Shown here in pieces: positions 27,298 to 35,568 of a stretch of 64,000 nucleotides of DNA; position 1 is the stretch's first letter, and every line of letters starts with the position of its first letter. A program made the translations under genes and the position numbers. The DNA is from Streptomyces actinomycinicus (GTDB lineage: Bacteria > Actinomycetota > Actinomycetes > Streptomycetales > Streptomycetaceae). Below the pieces are notes generated by a model, which saw only the letters and a list, made by a program, of their open reading frames with translations, did no database searches and was not told the origin of the DNA. Location: NCBI RefSeq assembly GCF_016741775.1, contig NZ_JAERRK010000026.1:1-64000 (forward strand), read 5' to 3'.

Positions 27298-27752
27298 GGG
27301 AGACCGCCACTGCCGTACGGGGCGTAGAGGTCGAGCAGCCGGATCCGGGAGGAGTGCAGCCGCTGGGCGACCACACGCCCGACCCAGACGGCGACCGCCC
27401 TGCCGAACTCGGCGTCCTGCGCGCACATGGACCGCACCGCCTCGGCATCGCACTCCCAGGCCCGGACCGGGCTCGTCGTCTCGGCGCCCAGGTGCCAGAT
27501 GTACGGCGGGAAGTGCCAGGACCAGCCGATCAGTTCACCGTGCCCGAGGGTCTCGACGACGGCGGGCCGACGGCCGGGCACGTGCAGATCGAGGGCGACG
27601 GTGCCAGTACGTATGACCCAGAAGCGGTCGGCACGCCGGCCCTCGTCGAACAAGCGCGTCCCGGCCTCGAAGGCGACCCCGCGGGCGAGTCTCATCAGCC
27701 GTTCGCGGTGCTCGGGCTCGAGTGCCGTGGCCATGGTCGTGGCGGAGGTCAT
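27294..27752 (-). CDS. stand-alone cyclic-nucleotide-binding (Crp-like effector) domain protein
   Basis: 152 residues from the ATG at 27752, with AGGGAG eight bases upstream. A cNMP-binding beta-barrel is visible (RLARGVAFEAGTRLFDEGR, FWVIRTGTVALDL, ETLGHGELIGWSW), followed by one helix (VVAQRLHSSRIRLLDLY). The helix-turn-helix of Crp/Fnr proteins is absent, so it is not a DNA-binding factor by itself. It may sense a nucleotide and act with the overlapping CBS-BON protein. The strong box at 27836 suggests OsdR control. Confidence 0.82.
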   Translation of the reverse strand: MTSATTMATALEPEHRERLMRLARGVAFEAGTRLFDEGRRADRFWVIRTGTVALDLHVPGRRPAVVETLGHGELIGWSWHFPPYIWHLGAETTSPVRAWECDAEAVRSMCAQDAEFGRAVAVWVGRVVAQRLHSSRIRLLDLYAPYGSGGLP

Positions 27753-27814
27753 TGCGCCGACTCCCTTCATGACTCGTGCATCCAGCGTGGCCCCGCCGCC
27801 ACCGAGGCCGCCAA

Positions 27815-27849
27815 GGGCCACTCGGACCGAGCCGGGGGCCCATCGGCCC
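27815..27849. promoter_or_regulatory. OsdR/DevR-type box (with a weak second copy) upstream of the cNMP/CBS operon
   Basis: GGGCCCATCGGCCC (27836-27849, one arm mismatch) lies 84-97 bases upstream of the ATG. A weaker match, GGGCCACTCGGACC (27815-27828), is 21 bases nearer the gene, echoing the paired arrangement elsewhere in the island. Confidence 0.55.
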
Positions 27850-27933
27850 CTGAAGGGCGGGGTCACGGCACCGGGCAGGGCTGGAAGGGCCGGGGTACGG
27901 GGTCGGCCCCGGGGCGCCTCGGGCCCCGACGCC

Positions 27934-29079
27934 TCACTGTGCGGGCGTTCGCGCGGGCTGGCCGCCGGCCGCCCCTGCCCGGCGTTCCGCCTCCCGTACG
28001 ACGCGGGCGGCCCGCCGGGTCTCCTCCCGCGCGTCCCGTACGGCACGGCCGGCCTGCCGGGCGCGGTCCCGTGCCGTCTGTTCGTCGGTGCGGGCCTGCC
28101 GGTGCCCGTCCTCGGCGCGCTTCAGCTCCGCAAGCAGTTCACGGAGGCGCTCCGTTGCCTCGCGCAGCCGGCCGGCGGCCTCCTCCGCCTCGCGGTCCGC
28201 GGTCTCGGCCTCCGCTTCGCGCGCCCGCAACTCCCGTTCGGCCGACCGGGCTTCGCCGCGGACCCGGTCGAGACGGCGGCGGTGCTCGGCGGCGCGGCGC
28301 CGCTCGTCCGCGGCGGCCTTCTCGCCCGGACCGCGCTTGTCCGCGGCGGCCTTCTCGCCCGCACCGCGCTCGTCCGCGGCGGCCTTCTCGCCCGCACCGC
28401 GCTCGTCCGCCGCGACGCGTGCCCGGGCCGGCCCGCGAGCACCAGCGGAGGCGCCGGCTCGGCCCCGGTGCGTGGCCGCGGAGGCACGGTTCCCCTTCGG
28501 GCGCCGCCCGTCCGCCGGGTCCTGCCGTTCCCGCTCGGCCGGAGGGCCGTCCCCGGGGCCGGCCCTCCGCGCCGCCGGCCGGCGTTCGAGTGCCGTCTCG
28601 TCAGCCGCGGGGAAGCCGACGGCCGAGCTGAGCGGCTTCACCAGCCGCCCGCCGGCCCACTCACGTGCGGCCTGCGGGTCGGCCAGTGCCGCGTGCAGGG
28701 TTTCCTCGACCTCGCGCTGGACGCTCTCACCCACCGGATGCCCGGCCTCCGCGGCCAGCTGACGGGCCTGCCGGCCCAGCGCGCCGATCACCTCGTTCTG
28801 CCGCCGGGCCAGCCGGCGCAGCTCCGGCCCGTCCAGTTCGCGGTGCGCGCGGCGCAGCTCCTCGCCCAGCCCGAGCAGCGGCTCGACCTGCTGTGGCTGT
28901 CCGCGCACCAGGAGGTTGCTGACCCAGGCCGAAAGGCTCGGCCGTCGCAGCGCGCCGATCCGCCGGGCCAGGGCCGGGTCGCCTGACGCACGGGCGTCCA
29001 GAGCACGCCGGTCACGGGCCGCGACGAACTCCTCCGGGCGCAGCGCGTACAGCTCCTCGGCGACGGTGTCCAGGTCCAC
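27934..29079 (-). CDS. charged coiled-coil protein of unknown function
   Basis: 381 residues from the GTG at 29079, chosen because GAGAGGGG precedes it; a GTG five codons upstream has no ribosome site. The N-terminal 130 residues (VAEELYALRPEEFVAARD, RIGALRRPSLSAWVSNLLV, VGESVQREVEETL) look like a folded helical domain that I have seen only as an uncharacterised Streptomyces family. The C-terminal 180 residues are Ala/Arg/Glu-rich and form a long predicted coiled coil, preceded by three copies of an 11-residue repeat (ADERGAGEKAA) and Arg-rich linkers. The composition suggests nucleic-acid or scaffold binding; this is speculation. It is not obviously part of the OsdR operons, since no box was seen. 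Confidence 0.7.
   Translation of the reverse strand: MDLDTVAEELYALRPEEFVAARDRRALDARASGDPALARRIGALRRPSLSAWVSNLLVRGQPQQVEPLLGLGEELRRAHRELDGPELRRLARRQNEVIGALGRQARQLAAEAGHPVGESVQREVEETLHAALADPQAAREWAGGRLVKPLSSAVGFPAADETALERRPAARRAGPGDGPPAERERQDPADGRRPKGNRASAATHRGRAGASAGARGPARARVAADERGAGEKAAADERGAGEKAAADKRGPGEKAAADERRRAAEHRRRLDRVRGEARSAERELRAREAEAETADREAEEAAGRLREATERLRELLAELKRAEDGHRQARTDEQTARDRARQAGRAVRDAREETRRAARVVREAERRAGAAGGQPARTPAQ
28303..28419. repeat. 33-bp in-frame coding repeat
   Basis: Three nearly identical 33-bp units start at 28303, 28336 and 28369, plus half a fourth, sharing CTCGTCCGCGGCGGCCTTCT. They encode the 11-residue repeat of the coiled-coil protein on the minus strand. Confidence 0.85.
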
Positions 29080-29380
29080 CAGTGCCCCTCTCACCGGCGT
29101 CGGTGACGGACTCCGAGTCTCTCACTCGGGCGCCCTGCGTGCTGTTCGTCCTGTGTGCGCGGTAGGGCGCAGGGGTCCTCATGCCGCCTCGCGCCCGTGC
29201 ACGAAGGTGCCGTCCCGTGCACGTGCGGCAAGGCTTCTCGCGCGCCCCCGCGTGCGGTGTCGCCACTCGGACGCGATCGCGGCGCGCGCGACTTTCGATG
29301 GGCGATCGTCACCTTTGGACCCCGTGCCGTGGACCGTCGGCGGACGGCGCCGGCCGGTGCGGCCCCGGCAGGGTGGCCGT

Positions 29381-30535
29381 ATGCAGAAGCCTGATGATCG
29401 TATGCAGAAGCCCGCAGGGATCACTCGTGCCCGGTTCCTGGCCGGTACGGCGTCCGCGGGGCTGGCGGCGACGCTGATCCCCTCGGGCACGGCCCGGGCG
29501 GCCGAAGGGCGCCCCGGACTGCGGCACCGCGGTGTCGTCTACACCGTCGGGGCGGGCGAGACCCCCGGCACGGCCTTCAGCACGGCCCGGATGCGGCGGG
29601 ACATCCGGGTGATCCGTGACGGATTGCACGCCGACACCGTGGACGTCACCGGCGACGGAGTGGAACGCCTGACGGCCACGGCGGCCGAGGCCGCGGAGCG
29701 GGGGCTGCGCGTCTGGCTGCAGCCGACCCTGGGCGACGTGCCCGAGCGGGACATCCTCGAACACCTCGCGGAGACCGGCCGGTTCGCGGAGCGGCTGCGC
29801 CGGCAGGGCGCCGCCGTGGACCTGAGCGTGGGCTGCGAGTTCTGGCTGTACGTGCCGGGCATCGTGCCCGGCGACAACGTCTTCGAACGGATCCGGAACC
29901 TGCAGGACGGCCATGTGGACCCCGTCGCGATGCAGCGGCGCCTGGACCGCTTCACGGCGAGGGCCGCCGCGGTCGGCCGTTCCGTCTTCCACGGCCGGCT
30001 CAGCTACGCCGCGGCCCAGGAGGACCAGGTCGACTGGCGCCTCTTCGACATCGTGGGCATCGACTACTACTCGTACTTCACCGACGAGACCGCCTACGTA
30101 CGCGACTTGAGCCGCTACCTGCGCTGGGGCAAGCCGCTGGCCGTCACCGAGTTCGGTACCTGCGCCTACGTCGGGGCGCCCGAGACCGCCGGCATGGGCT
30201 GGGACGTCGTCGACCGCGGCAAGCACCCGGAGGAGATCAAGGGCTACCTGGTCCGCAGCGAGCGCACACAAGCCACGTACCTTCTGCAACTCGTCGACGC
30301 GTTCTCCTCGTTGGGTCTGTACGCGGCGATGGCCTACGAGTTCGTGACCCCTGACGCCCCGCACCGTCCCGGCGACCCGCTGCACGACCTCGACATGGCG
30401 AGCTACTCGATCACCAAGACCGTCCAGGACCGCCCGTTCGACCCCGCCTCCGACTGGCACTGGGAGCCGAAGGAAGCCTTCCACGCCCTGGCCCGCCGTT
30501 ACGCGCGCGAGCGACGGCACGCCGGCAGGGGGTGA
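29381..30535 (+). CDS. exported glycosidase-like (TIM-barrel) protein, family often mislabelled 'abortive infection protein'
   Basis: 384 residues. The start is duplicated: ATGCAGAAGCC occurs at 29381 and again at 29402, and either ATG could serve. The N-terminus carries a signal peptide with TRARFLAGTASAGLAATLIP and a cleavage site near ARAAEG. The position before RF normally holds a second arginine in Tat signals, so this is an incomplete Tat motif. The mature part follows a (beta/alpha)8 pattern: VWLQPTLGDVPERDIL, LSVGCEF, VGIDYYSYF, PLAVTEFGTC, DWHWEPKEAFHA. The glutamates in GCEF and TEFG sit where retaining glycosidases keep their acid/base and nucleophile. No phage-defence feature is visible. 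The substrate is unknown. Confidence 0.7.
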   Translation: MQKPDDRMQKPAGITRARFLAGTASAGLAATLIPSGTARAAEGRPGLRHRGVVYTVGAGETPGTAFSTARMRRDIRVIRDGLHADTVDVTGDGVERLTATAAEAAERGLRVWLQPTLGDVPERDILEHLAETGRFAERLRRQGAAVDLSVGCEFWLYVPGIVPGDNVFERIRNLQDGHVDPVAMQRRLDRFTARAAAVGRSVFHGRLSYAAAQEDQVDWRLFDIVGIDYYSYFTDETAYVRDLSRYLRWGKPLAVTEFGTCAYVGAPETAGMGWDVVDRGKHPEEIKGYLVRSERTQATYLLQLVDAFSSLGLYAAMAYEFVTPDAPHRPGDPLHDLDMASYSITKTVQDRPFDPASDWHWEPKEAFHALARRYARERRHAGRG

Positions 30536-30765
30536 GGAAGCCGTCCCGGACAGGAGGTGAGCAGCCGTCACGCGTCGTCGGCGGCCCTCACCCGTTCACC
30601 CGTTCGGAGGATCTCCCGGCTCGCCGCGCGGCCGGCGCCGGGAGGCGGACACATCATGCGTGCATGCCCCGTCCGGCGGCCCGGCTCCGGCCGCACCCTC
30701 GGGCGGCCGCGTGCCGGCGCGATGCCGCGGCCCGGCGCCGGGGCACCAGCCGGGCTCCGGCGCGC

Positions 30766-30816
30766 CATCAAAATTGCATCGTTCGTTTTCTTGAACCGTT
30801 CGTGTTTATGAGGGTA
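30766..30816 (+). promoter_or_regulatory. AT-rich furA-katG promoter region with direct repeats
   Basis: CGTTCGT occurs at 30780-30786 and 30797-30803, 17 bases apart, inside a locally AT-rich stretch ending just before the furA start. Autorepression by FurA-type proteins acts at such a place in related species. The repeats are candidate FurA or SenR contacts. Confidence 0.45.
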
Positions 30817-30828
30817 GGTTCGGGGGCC

Positions 30829-31275
30829 ATGACCGCCTCCCCGACTCCGGGCACCGCCGAGGAACTCCGCGGTGCCGGCCTGCGCGTGACGGCAGCCCGC
30901 GTCGCGCTGCTGGAGACCGTCCGGGACGGCGACCACCTCGGCGTCGAGGCGATCGCCGCCGGAGTCCGCGATCGCGTGGGCCACATCTCCCTGCAAGCCG
31001 TCTACGAGGCCCTGCACGCGCTGACGGCGGCCGGTCTCGTGCGCCGGATCGAACCGGCCGGCCACCCGGCCCGGTTCGAGGGGCGCGTGGGCGACAACCA
31101 CCACCACATCGTGTGCCGGTCGTGCGGTGCCGTCGCCGACGTCGACTGCGCCGTCGGCGAAGCCCCCTGTCTGACCGCCTCCGACGACCGCGGCTTCGCC
31201 ATCGACGAGGCCGAGGTCGTGTACTGGGGCCTGTGCCCCGACTGTTCCACCGGCTCCACCGGCCGCAGTTCCTGA
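30829..31275 (+). CDS. furA: Fur-family redox repressor (FurA/FurS) of katG
   Basis: 148 residues from the ATG at 30829; an ATG seven codons upstream is also open. Winged-helix region: GLRVTAARVALLETV and SLQAVYEALHALTAAGLV. The metal/redox region has HHHIVCRSCG (CxxC) and CPDC (second CxxC), both typical of Streptomyces FurA/FurS/CatR proteins that lose DNA binding on thiol oxidation. It lies 33 bp before katG with the same orientation, the arrangement of furS-cpeB (S. reticuli) and furA-catC (S. coelicolor). Upstream is an AT-rich stretch with two CGTTCGT direct repeats. Confidence 0.9.
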   Translation: MTASPTPGTAEELRGAGLRVTAARVALLETVRDGDHLGVEAIAAGVRDRVGHISLQAVYEALHALTAAGLVRRIEPAGHPARFEGRVGDNHHHIVCRSCGAVADVDCAVGEAPCLTASDDRGFAIDEAEVVYWGLCPDCSTGSTGRSS

Positions 31276-31308
31276 GCACCGAGTTCCGCACAGTTCGGAA
31301 GGATTGCC

Positions 31309-33525
31309 ATGACTGAGAACCACGACGCGATCGTCACAGACGCGAAGGCGGAGGGTGTCGGCGGATGTCCCGTCGCCCATGACCGTGCCCTCCACCCGAC
31401 CCAGGGCGGCGGCAACCGCCAGTGGTGGCCGGAGCGGCTCAACCTGAAGATCCTTGCCAAGAACCCGGCCGTGGCGAACCCGCTCGGCGAGGACTTCGAC
31501 TACGCCGAGGCGTTCAAGGCCCTGGATCTCCCGGCCGTGAAGCGGGACATCGCCGAGGTGCTGACGGACTCCAAGGACTGGTGGCCGGCCGACTTCGGCA
31601 ACTACGGCCCCCTCATGGTCCGTATGGCCTGGCACAGCGCGGGCACCTACCGCATCAGCGACGGCCGCGGCGGCGCCGGCGCCGGCCAGCAGCGCTTCGC
31701 CCCGCTGAACAGCTGGCCGGACAACGGCAACCTCGACAAGGCCCGCCGGCTGCTGTGGCCGGTCAAGAAGAAGTACGGCAAGAGCCTGTCCTGGGCCGAC
31801 CTCATGATCCTCGCCGGCAACGTCGCCCTGGAGTCGATGGGCTTCGAGACCTTCGGCTTCGGCGGTGGCCGCGAGGACGTGTGGGAGTCGGAGGAGGACG
31901 TCTACTGGGGTCCCGAGAAGGTCTGGCTCGACGACCGGCGCTACACCGGCGACCGCGAGCTGGAGAACCCGCTCGGCGCCGTGCAGATGGGGCTGATCTA
32001 CGTCAACCCGGAGGGTCCCAACGGCAACCCGGACCCGGTCGCCGCGGCCCGCGACATCCGTGAGACCTTCCGCCGCATGGCGATGAACGACGAGGAGACC
32101 GTCGCCCTCATCGCCGGTGGCCACACCTTCGGCAAGACCCACGGCGCCGGCCCCGCCGACAACGTCGGCCCGGACCCCGAGGCCGCCCCGATCGAGCAGC
32201 AGGGCCTCGGCTGGAAGAGCACCCACGGCACCGGCAAGGGCGGCGACGCGATCACCAGTGGCCTCGAGGTCACCTGGACCAGCACGCCCACCCGGTGGAG
32301 CAACGAGTTCTTCAAGAACCTGTTCGAGTACGAGTACGAGCTGACGCAGAGCCCGGCCGGCGCCCACCAGTGGGTGGCGAAGAACGCCGAGGCGGTCATC
32401 CCGGACGCGCACGACGCGTCGAGGAAGCACCTGCCGACCATGCTCACGACCGACCTGTCGCTGCGCTTCGACCCGGTCTACGAGCAGATCTCGCGCCGCT
32501 TCTACGAGAACCCGGACCAGTTCGCGGACGCCTTCGCCCGCGCCTGGTACAAGCTGACCCACCGTGACATGGGCCCGAAGTCCCTCTACCTCGGCTCCGA
32601 GGTGCCGGAGGAGACCCTGCTGTGGCAGGACCCGCTGCCGGAGGCCGAGGGCGAGACCATCGACGCCGCCGACGTCACGGCCCTCAAGGCCAAGCTGCTC
32701 GGCTCCGGCCTGTCGGTGTCCCAGCTGGTGTCCACCGCCTGGGCGTCGGCCTCCACCTTCCGCACCAGCGACAAGCGCGGCGGTGCCAACGGCGCCCGCA
32801 TCCGCCTGCAGCCGCAGGCGGACTGGGAGGTCAACGAGCCCGACCAGCTGCGGCAGGTGCTGCGCGTCCTGGAGGGCGTCCAGGCCGAGTTCAACTCCGG
32901 CGCCAAGAAGGTCTCCCTGGCCGACCTGATCGTCCTCGGTGGCGTCGCCGCCGTGGAGAAGGCCGCCAAGGACGCCGGCCACGACGTCGAGGTGCCCTTC
33001 ACACCGGGCCGGGTGGACGCCACGGACGAGCACACCGACGCGGAGTCCTTCGCCGCGCTGGAGCCCACCGCCGACGGCTTCCGCAACTACCTCGGCAAGG
33101 GCAACCGGCTGCCGGCCGAGTACCTGCTGCTCGACCGGGCCAACCTGCTGGGCCTGAGCGCGCCCGAGATGACCGTCCTGGTCGGCGGCCTGCGCGTCCT
33201 CGGCGCCAACTACCAGCAGACCGCGCACGGCGTCTTCACCGAGACCCCCGGCAAGCTGACGAACGACTTCTTCGTCAACCTGCTCGACCTCGGCACGACC
33301 TGGAAGTCGACCTCGGAGGACCAGACCACCTTCGAGGGCCGCGACGACGCCACCGGCCAGGTCAAGTGGACCGGCACCCGGGCCGACCTCGTCTTCGGCT
33401 CCAACTCCGAACTGCGCGCGCTCGCCGAGGTCTATGCCGGTGACGACGCGAAGGAGAAGTTCGTCAAGGACTTCGTCGCCGCGTTCGACAAGGTCATGAA
33501 CCTCGACCGGTTCGACCTCGTCTGA
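31309..33525 (+). CDS. katG: catalase-peroxidase
   Basis: 738 residues, two peroxidase-like domains. The active N-terminal domain has the distal Arg/Trp/His in VRMAWHSAGTYR and the proximal haem His in IAGGHTFGKTHGAGP. The residues of the Met-Tyr-Trp crosslink that gives catalase activity are present (Trp in MAWHSAG, Tyr in MGLIYVNPEGP, Met in FRRMAMNDEE). The C-terminal domain lost its haem site, as usual. GGAAGG precedes the ATG. It detoxifies peroxide and oxidises various donors. The first cysteine/histidine-rich N-terminus (GGCPVAHD) is typical. Known as CpeB in S. reticuli; control by FurA and SenSR is expected. Confidence 0.97.
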   Translation: MTENHDAIVTDAKAEGVGGCPVAHDRALHPTQGGGNRQWWPERLNLKILAKNPAVANPLGEDFDYAEAFKALDLPAVKRDIAEVLTDSKDWWPADFGNYGPLMVRMAWHSAGTYRISDGRGGAGAGQQRFAPLNSWPDNGNLDKARRLLWPVKKKYGKSLSWADLMILAGNVALESMGFETFGFGGGREDVWESEEDVYWGPEKVWLDDRRYTGDRELENPLGAVQMGLIYVNPEGPNGNPDPVAAARDIRETFRRMAMNDEETVALIAGGHTFGKTHGAGPADNVGPDPEAAPIEQQGLGWKSTHGTGKGGDAITSGLEVTWTSTPTRWSNEFFKNLFEYEYELTQSPAGAHQWVAKNAEAVIPDAHDASRKHLPTMLTTDLSLRFDPVYEQISRRFYENPDQFADAFARAWYKLTHRDMGPKSLYLGSEVPEETLLWQDPLPEAEGETIDAADVTALKAKLLGSGLSVSQLVSTAWASASTFRTSDKRGGANGARIRLQPQADWEVNEPDQLRQVLRVLEGVQAEFNSGAKKVSLADLIVLGGVAAVEKAAKDAGHDVEVPFTPGRVDATDEHTDAESFAALEPTADGFRNYLGKGNRLPAEYLLLDRANLLGLSAPEMTVLVGGLRVLGANYQQTAHGVFTETPGKLTNDFFVNLLDLGTTWKSTSEDQTTFEGRDDATGQVKWTGTRADLVFGSNSELRALAEVYAGDDAKEKFVKDFVAAFDKVMNLDRFDLV

Positions 33526-33536
33526 TCCACTCGCCC

Positions 33537-33578
33537 AGCACGTCCGGGTCCGGCCCGCGGGGCGGACCCGGACGTGCT
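33537..33578. terminator. 16-bp perfect stem terminator between katG and hbpS
   Basis: Arms 33537-33552 (AGCACGTCCGGGTCCG) and 33563-33578 are exactly complementary, with a 10-base loop. It starts 12 bases after the katG stop and serves the convergent hbpS gene as well. Confidence 0.9.
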
Positions 33579-33617
33579 GCGTTTCCGGCACCGGGCGTCC
33601 CCCCGGCGCCGACCGCG

Positions 33618-34184
33618 TCAGCGGCCGAGCACCGCCGCACCCGCCTGCGCGTACTGCTCGTCCAGGTCGCCCGAGGGGGCGCCGGCCACGCCGATGCCCG
33701 CGACCGGGGCACCCTTGGCGGTCACCGGCGTACCGCCCGCGAGGAACAGCGTGCCCGGGATGTCCTTCAGGTTCGGCGCCTGCGCCAGCCGCTTCACCAG
33801 CTCGGAGGTCGGCGCGTTCCAGGACACCGCGGTGAACGCCTTGCGCTCCGCGGACTCGTACGACTGCGGGCCCGCCCCGTCGCCGCGCAGCAGGACCAGG
33901 GTGTTGCCGTTGCGGTCGACGACGGCCACGGACACGTGCCGGCCGTCCTTCTCGGCGGCGTCCACCGCGGCCTGCGCGGCCTTCGTCGCGGCGTCCAGGG
34001 TGAGGTGCGTGCTCTGGGTCAGCTCGCCGCCCCGGGCCGCCACCGGGGCGGCGGCGGGCGCGGCCCCGGCGGAGTCGGCGGCGTTGGCGGCGACCGTGCC
34101 GACGGCACCGGCACCGACGAGCGCCAGGGCGGCGCCGCCCACGAGGACGCGGGCACGGGCAGACGGCTTCTTGCGGCTGGGCAT
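33618..34184 (-). CDS. hbpS: HbpS-like extracellular haem-binding sensor protein (GlcG/DUF336 family)
   Basis: 188 residues with a signal peptide (RVLVGGAALALVGAGAVGTV, cleavage near ANA-AD). The mature domain is GlcG/HbpS-like: LTLDAATKAAQAAVDAAEKDG, SVAVVDRNGNTLVLLRGDGA, SAERKAFTAVSW and GTLFLAGGTPV. In S. reticuli HbpS is a secreted octameric haem- and iron-binding protein that modulates autophosphorylation of the sensor kinase SenS. The divergent two-component genes next door and the convergent katG are the known partners. A 24-bp palindrome lies in the divergent promoter region. Confidence 0.9.
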   Translation of the reverse strand: MPSRKKPSARARVLVGGAALALVGAGAVGTVAANAADSAGAAPAAAPVAARGGELTQSTHLTLDAATKAAQAAVDAAEKDGRHVSVAVVDRNGNTLVLLRGDGAGPQSYESAERKAFTAVSWNAPTSELVKRLAQAPNLKDIPGTLFLAGGTPVTAKGAPVAGIGVAGAPSGDLDEQYAQAGAAVLGR

Positions 34185-34288
34185 GCTGAAGGACCTTCCA
34201 GTAGAGCCGGGGCTGGGGGCGGAGTCGCTCCCGGAACCGATCCTCGGTCCGGTCCGGGCCGACTTCCGTCGCCGGACCGGTCGTCCCG

Positions 34289-34312
34289 GGGGTCATCCGA
34301 TCGGATGACCCC
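34289..34312. promoter_or_regulatory. 24-bp perfect palindrome between hbpS and senS
   Basis: Left arm GGGGTCATCCGA (34289-34300) and right arm TCGGATGACCCC (34301-34312) are exact reverse complements with no spacer. It is 105 bases before the hbpS start and 72 before the senS start. It is a strong candidate for the SenR binding site, although a role as an RNA hairpin in the leader cannot be excluded. Confidence 0.65.
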
Positions 34313-34383
34313 GCCCCCGCCGGGCCAGGGAAGAATGGAGGGTGTTTGCCCAGCTCAGCGCAGAACGGAGGGAGGCGCCGACG

Positions 34384-35568
34384 ATGCCCGAACCCGAGCG
34401 CGACGACACCCGCGCCCTCACCGTCGTCATGCACACGGCGTTCTTCGTGCTGCTGGCCGCGTCCGTCGCCCGGTACCTGGCCCGGCACGCCGACGGACCG
34501 CACACCCCCTGGGTCATCGCCCTGTCCGCGCTGCTGGCCGCGCTCTACGTCCTCGGGCCGGTCCTCGGCACCCGCCCCAGCCCCCGCAGGCTGACCTGGC
34601 TCGGCCTGGTCGTGGCCGCCTGGGCGCTGCTCGTCGTCCTCGCGCCGAGCTTCGCCTGGTGCGCGGTCCCGCTGTTCTACACCGGCCTGCGCACCCTGCC
34701 GCCGCGCGCCGCGATCCCGCTGGTGGCCGTGCTGACGGTGCTGGCGGTGGCCGCCCAGCTCAGCCTGGCCGGCTGGCCGGACCCGAACCTGCTGCTCGCA
34801 CCGCCCGCGGTGGCCGCCGTGGCCACCACCGTCTTCGTCGTCATGCAACGCCAGGCGGCCCGCCGGGACGCCCTGATCGACGACCTGGTCCGCACCCGCC
34901 GCGATCTCGCCGCCACCGAACGCCGCGAGGGCACCCTCGCCGAACGCGAACGGCTCGCCCGGGAGATCCACGACGCCCTCGCCCAGGGCCTGTCCAGCCA
35001 GCGCATGCTGCTCCAGGCCGCGGACCGGCTGTGGGACACCGCACCGGACACCGCCCGGGACCACGTCCGTACGGCGGCGGCGATCGCCGAGCGCAGCCTC
35101 GCCGAGGCCCGCCGCTTCGTCCACGACCTGACCCCGGCCGACCTCGCCGAAGGCGGCGGCCTGCTCCGGGCCCTGCACGCCGTCGCCGAGCGTGAGACGA
35201 CCCCCGCGCTCACCGTCCGCGTGCACACGGAGGGCACCCCGCCCGGTCCGCTGTCCGCCCCCGTGGAGTCCGCCCTGCTGCGCATCGCGCAGGGCGCCCT
35301 CGCCAACGTCCGGGAACACGCGGCCGCCACGACCGCCACGCTCACGCTGACCTGCCTGGACGACCAGATCGTCCTGGACGTCACGGACGACGGCCGCGGC
35401 TTCGACCCGCGCACCCGCACCGCCCCCGAGGCCGCCGGCGAACCGCGTGGCCACGGGCTGCCCGCCATCCGCGCCCGCCTGCGCCAGCTCGGCGGCACCC
35501 TCACCGTCGAGTCGGCACCGGGCGAGGGCACGGCCCTGTCGGCGGCGATCCCCCTGGAGCCGAGATGA
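34384..35568 (+). CDS. senS: SenS-like membrane histidine kinase
   Basis: 394 residues; GGAGG eight bases before the ATG. Five hydrophobic segments lie in the first about 165 residues (TAFFVLLAASVARYLA, WVIALSALLAALYVLG, LGLVVAAWALLVVLAP and two more), joined by short loops. The HisKA_3 phosphoacceptor is His196 in RLAREIHDALAQGLSSQRM. The ATPase has ANVREHAAA, VTDDGRGFDP and RGHGLPAIRARLRQLGG. This is the topology of SenS, which is influenced from outside by HbpS. The stop overlaps the senR start by four bases (ATGA). Confidence 0.9.
   Translation: MPEPERDDTRALTVVMHTAFFVLLAASVARYLARHADGPHTPWVIALSALLAALYVLGPVLGTRPSPRRLTWLGLVVAAWALLVVLAPSFAWCAVPLFYTGLRTLPPRAAIPLVAVLTVLAVAAQLSLAGWPDPNLLLAPPAVAAVATTVFVVMQRQAARRDALIDDLVRTRRDLAATERREGTLAERERLAREIHDALAQGLSSQRMLLQAADRLWDTAPDTARDHVRTAAAIAERSLAEARRFVHDLTPADLAEGGGLLRALHAVAERETTPALTVRVHTEGTPPGPLSAPVESALLRIAQGALANVREHAAATTATLTLTCLDDQIVLDVTDDGRGFDPRTRTAPEAAGEPRGHGLPAIRARLRQLGGTLTVESAPGEGTALSAAIPLEPR

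Noticed and set aside
29381..30535. Phage defence (abortive infection) gene
   Set aside because: The label is inherited in databases. The sequence shows a signal peptide and a glycosidase-like barrel, and no toxin, nuclease or NTPase motif or defence neighbour.
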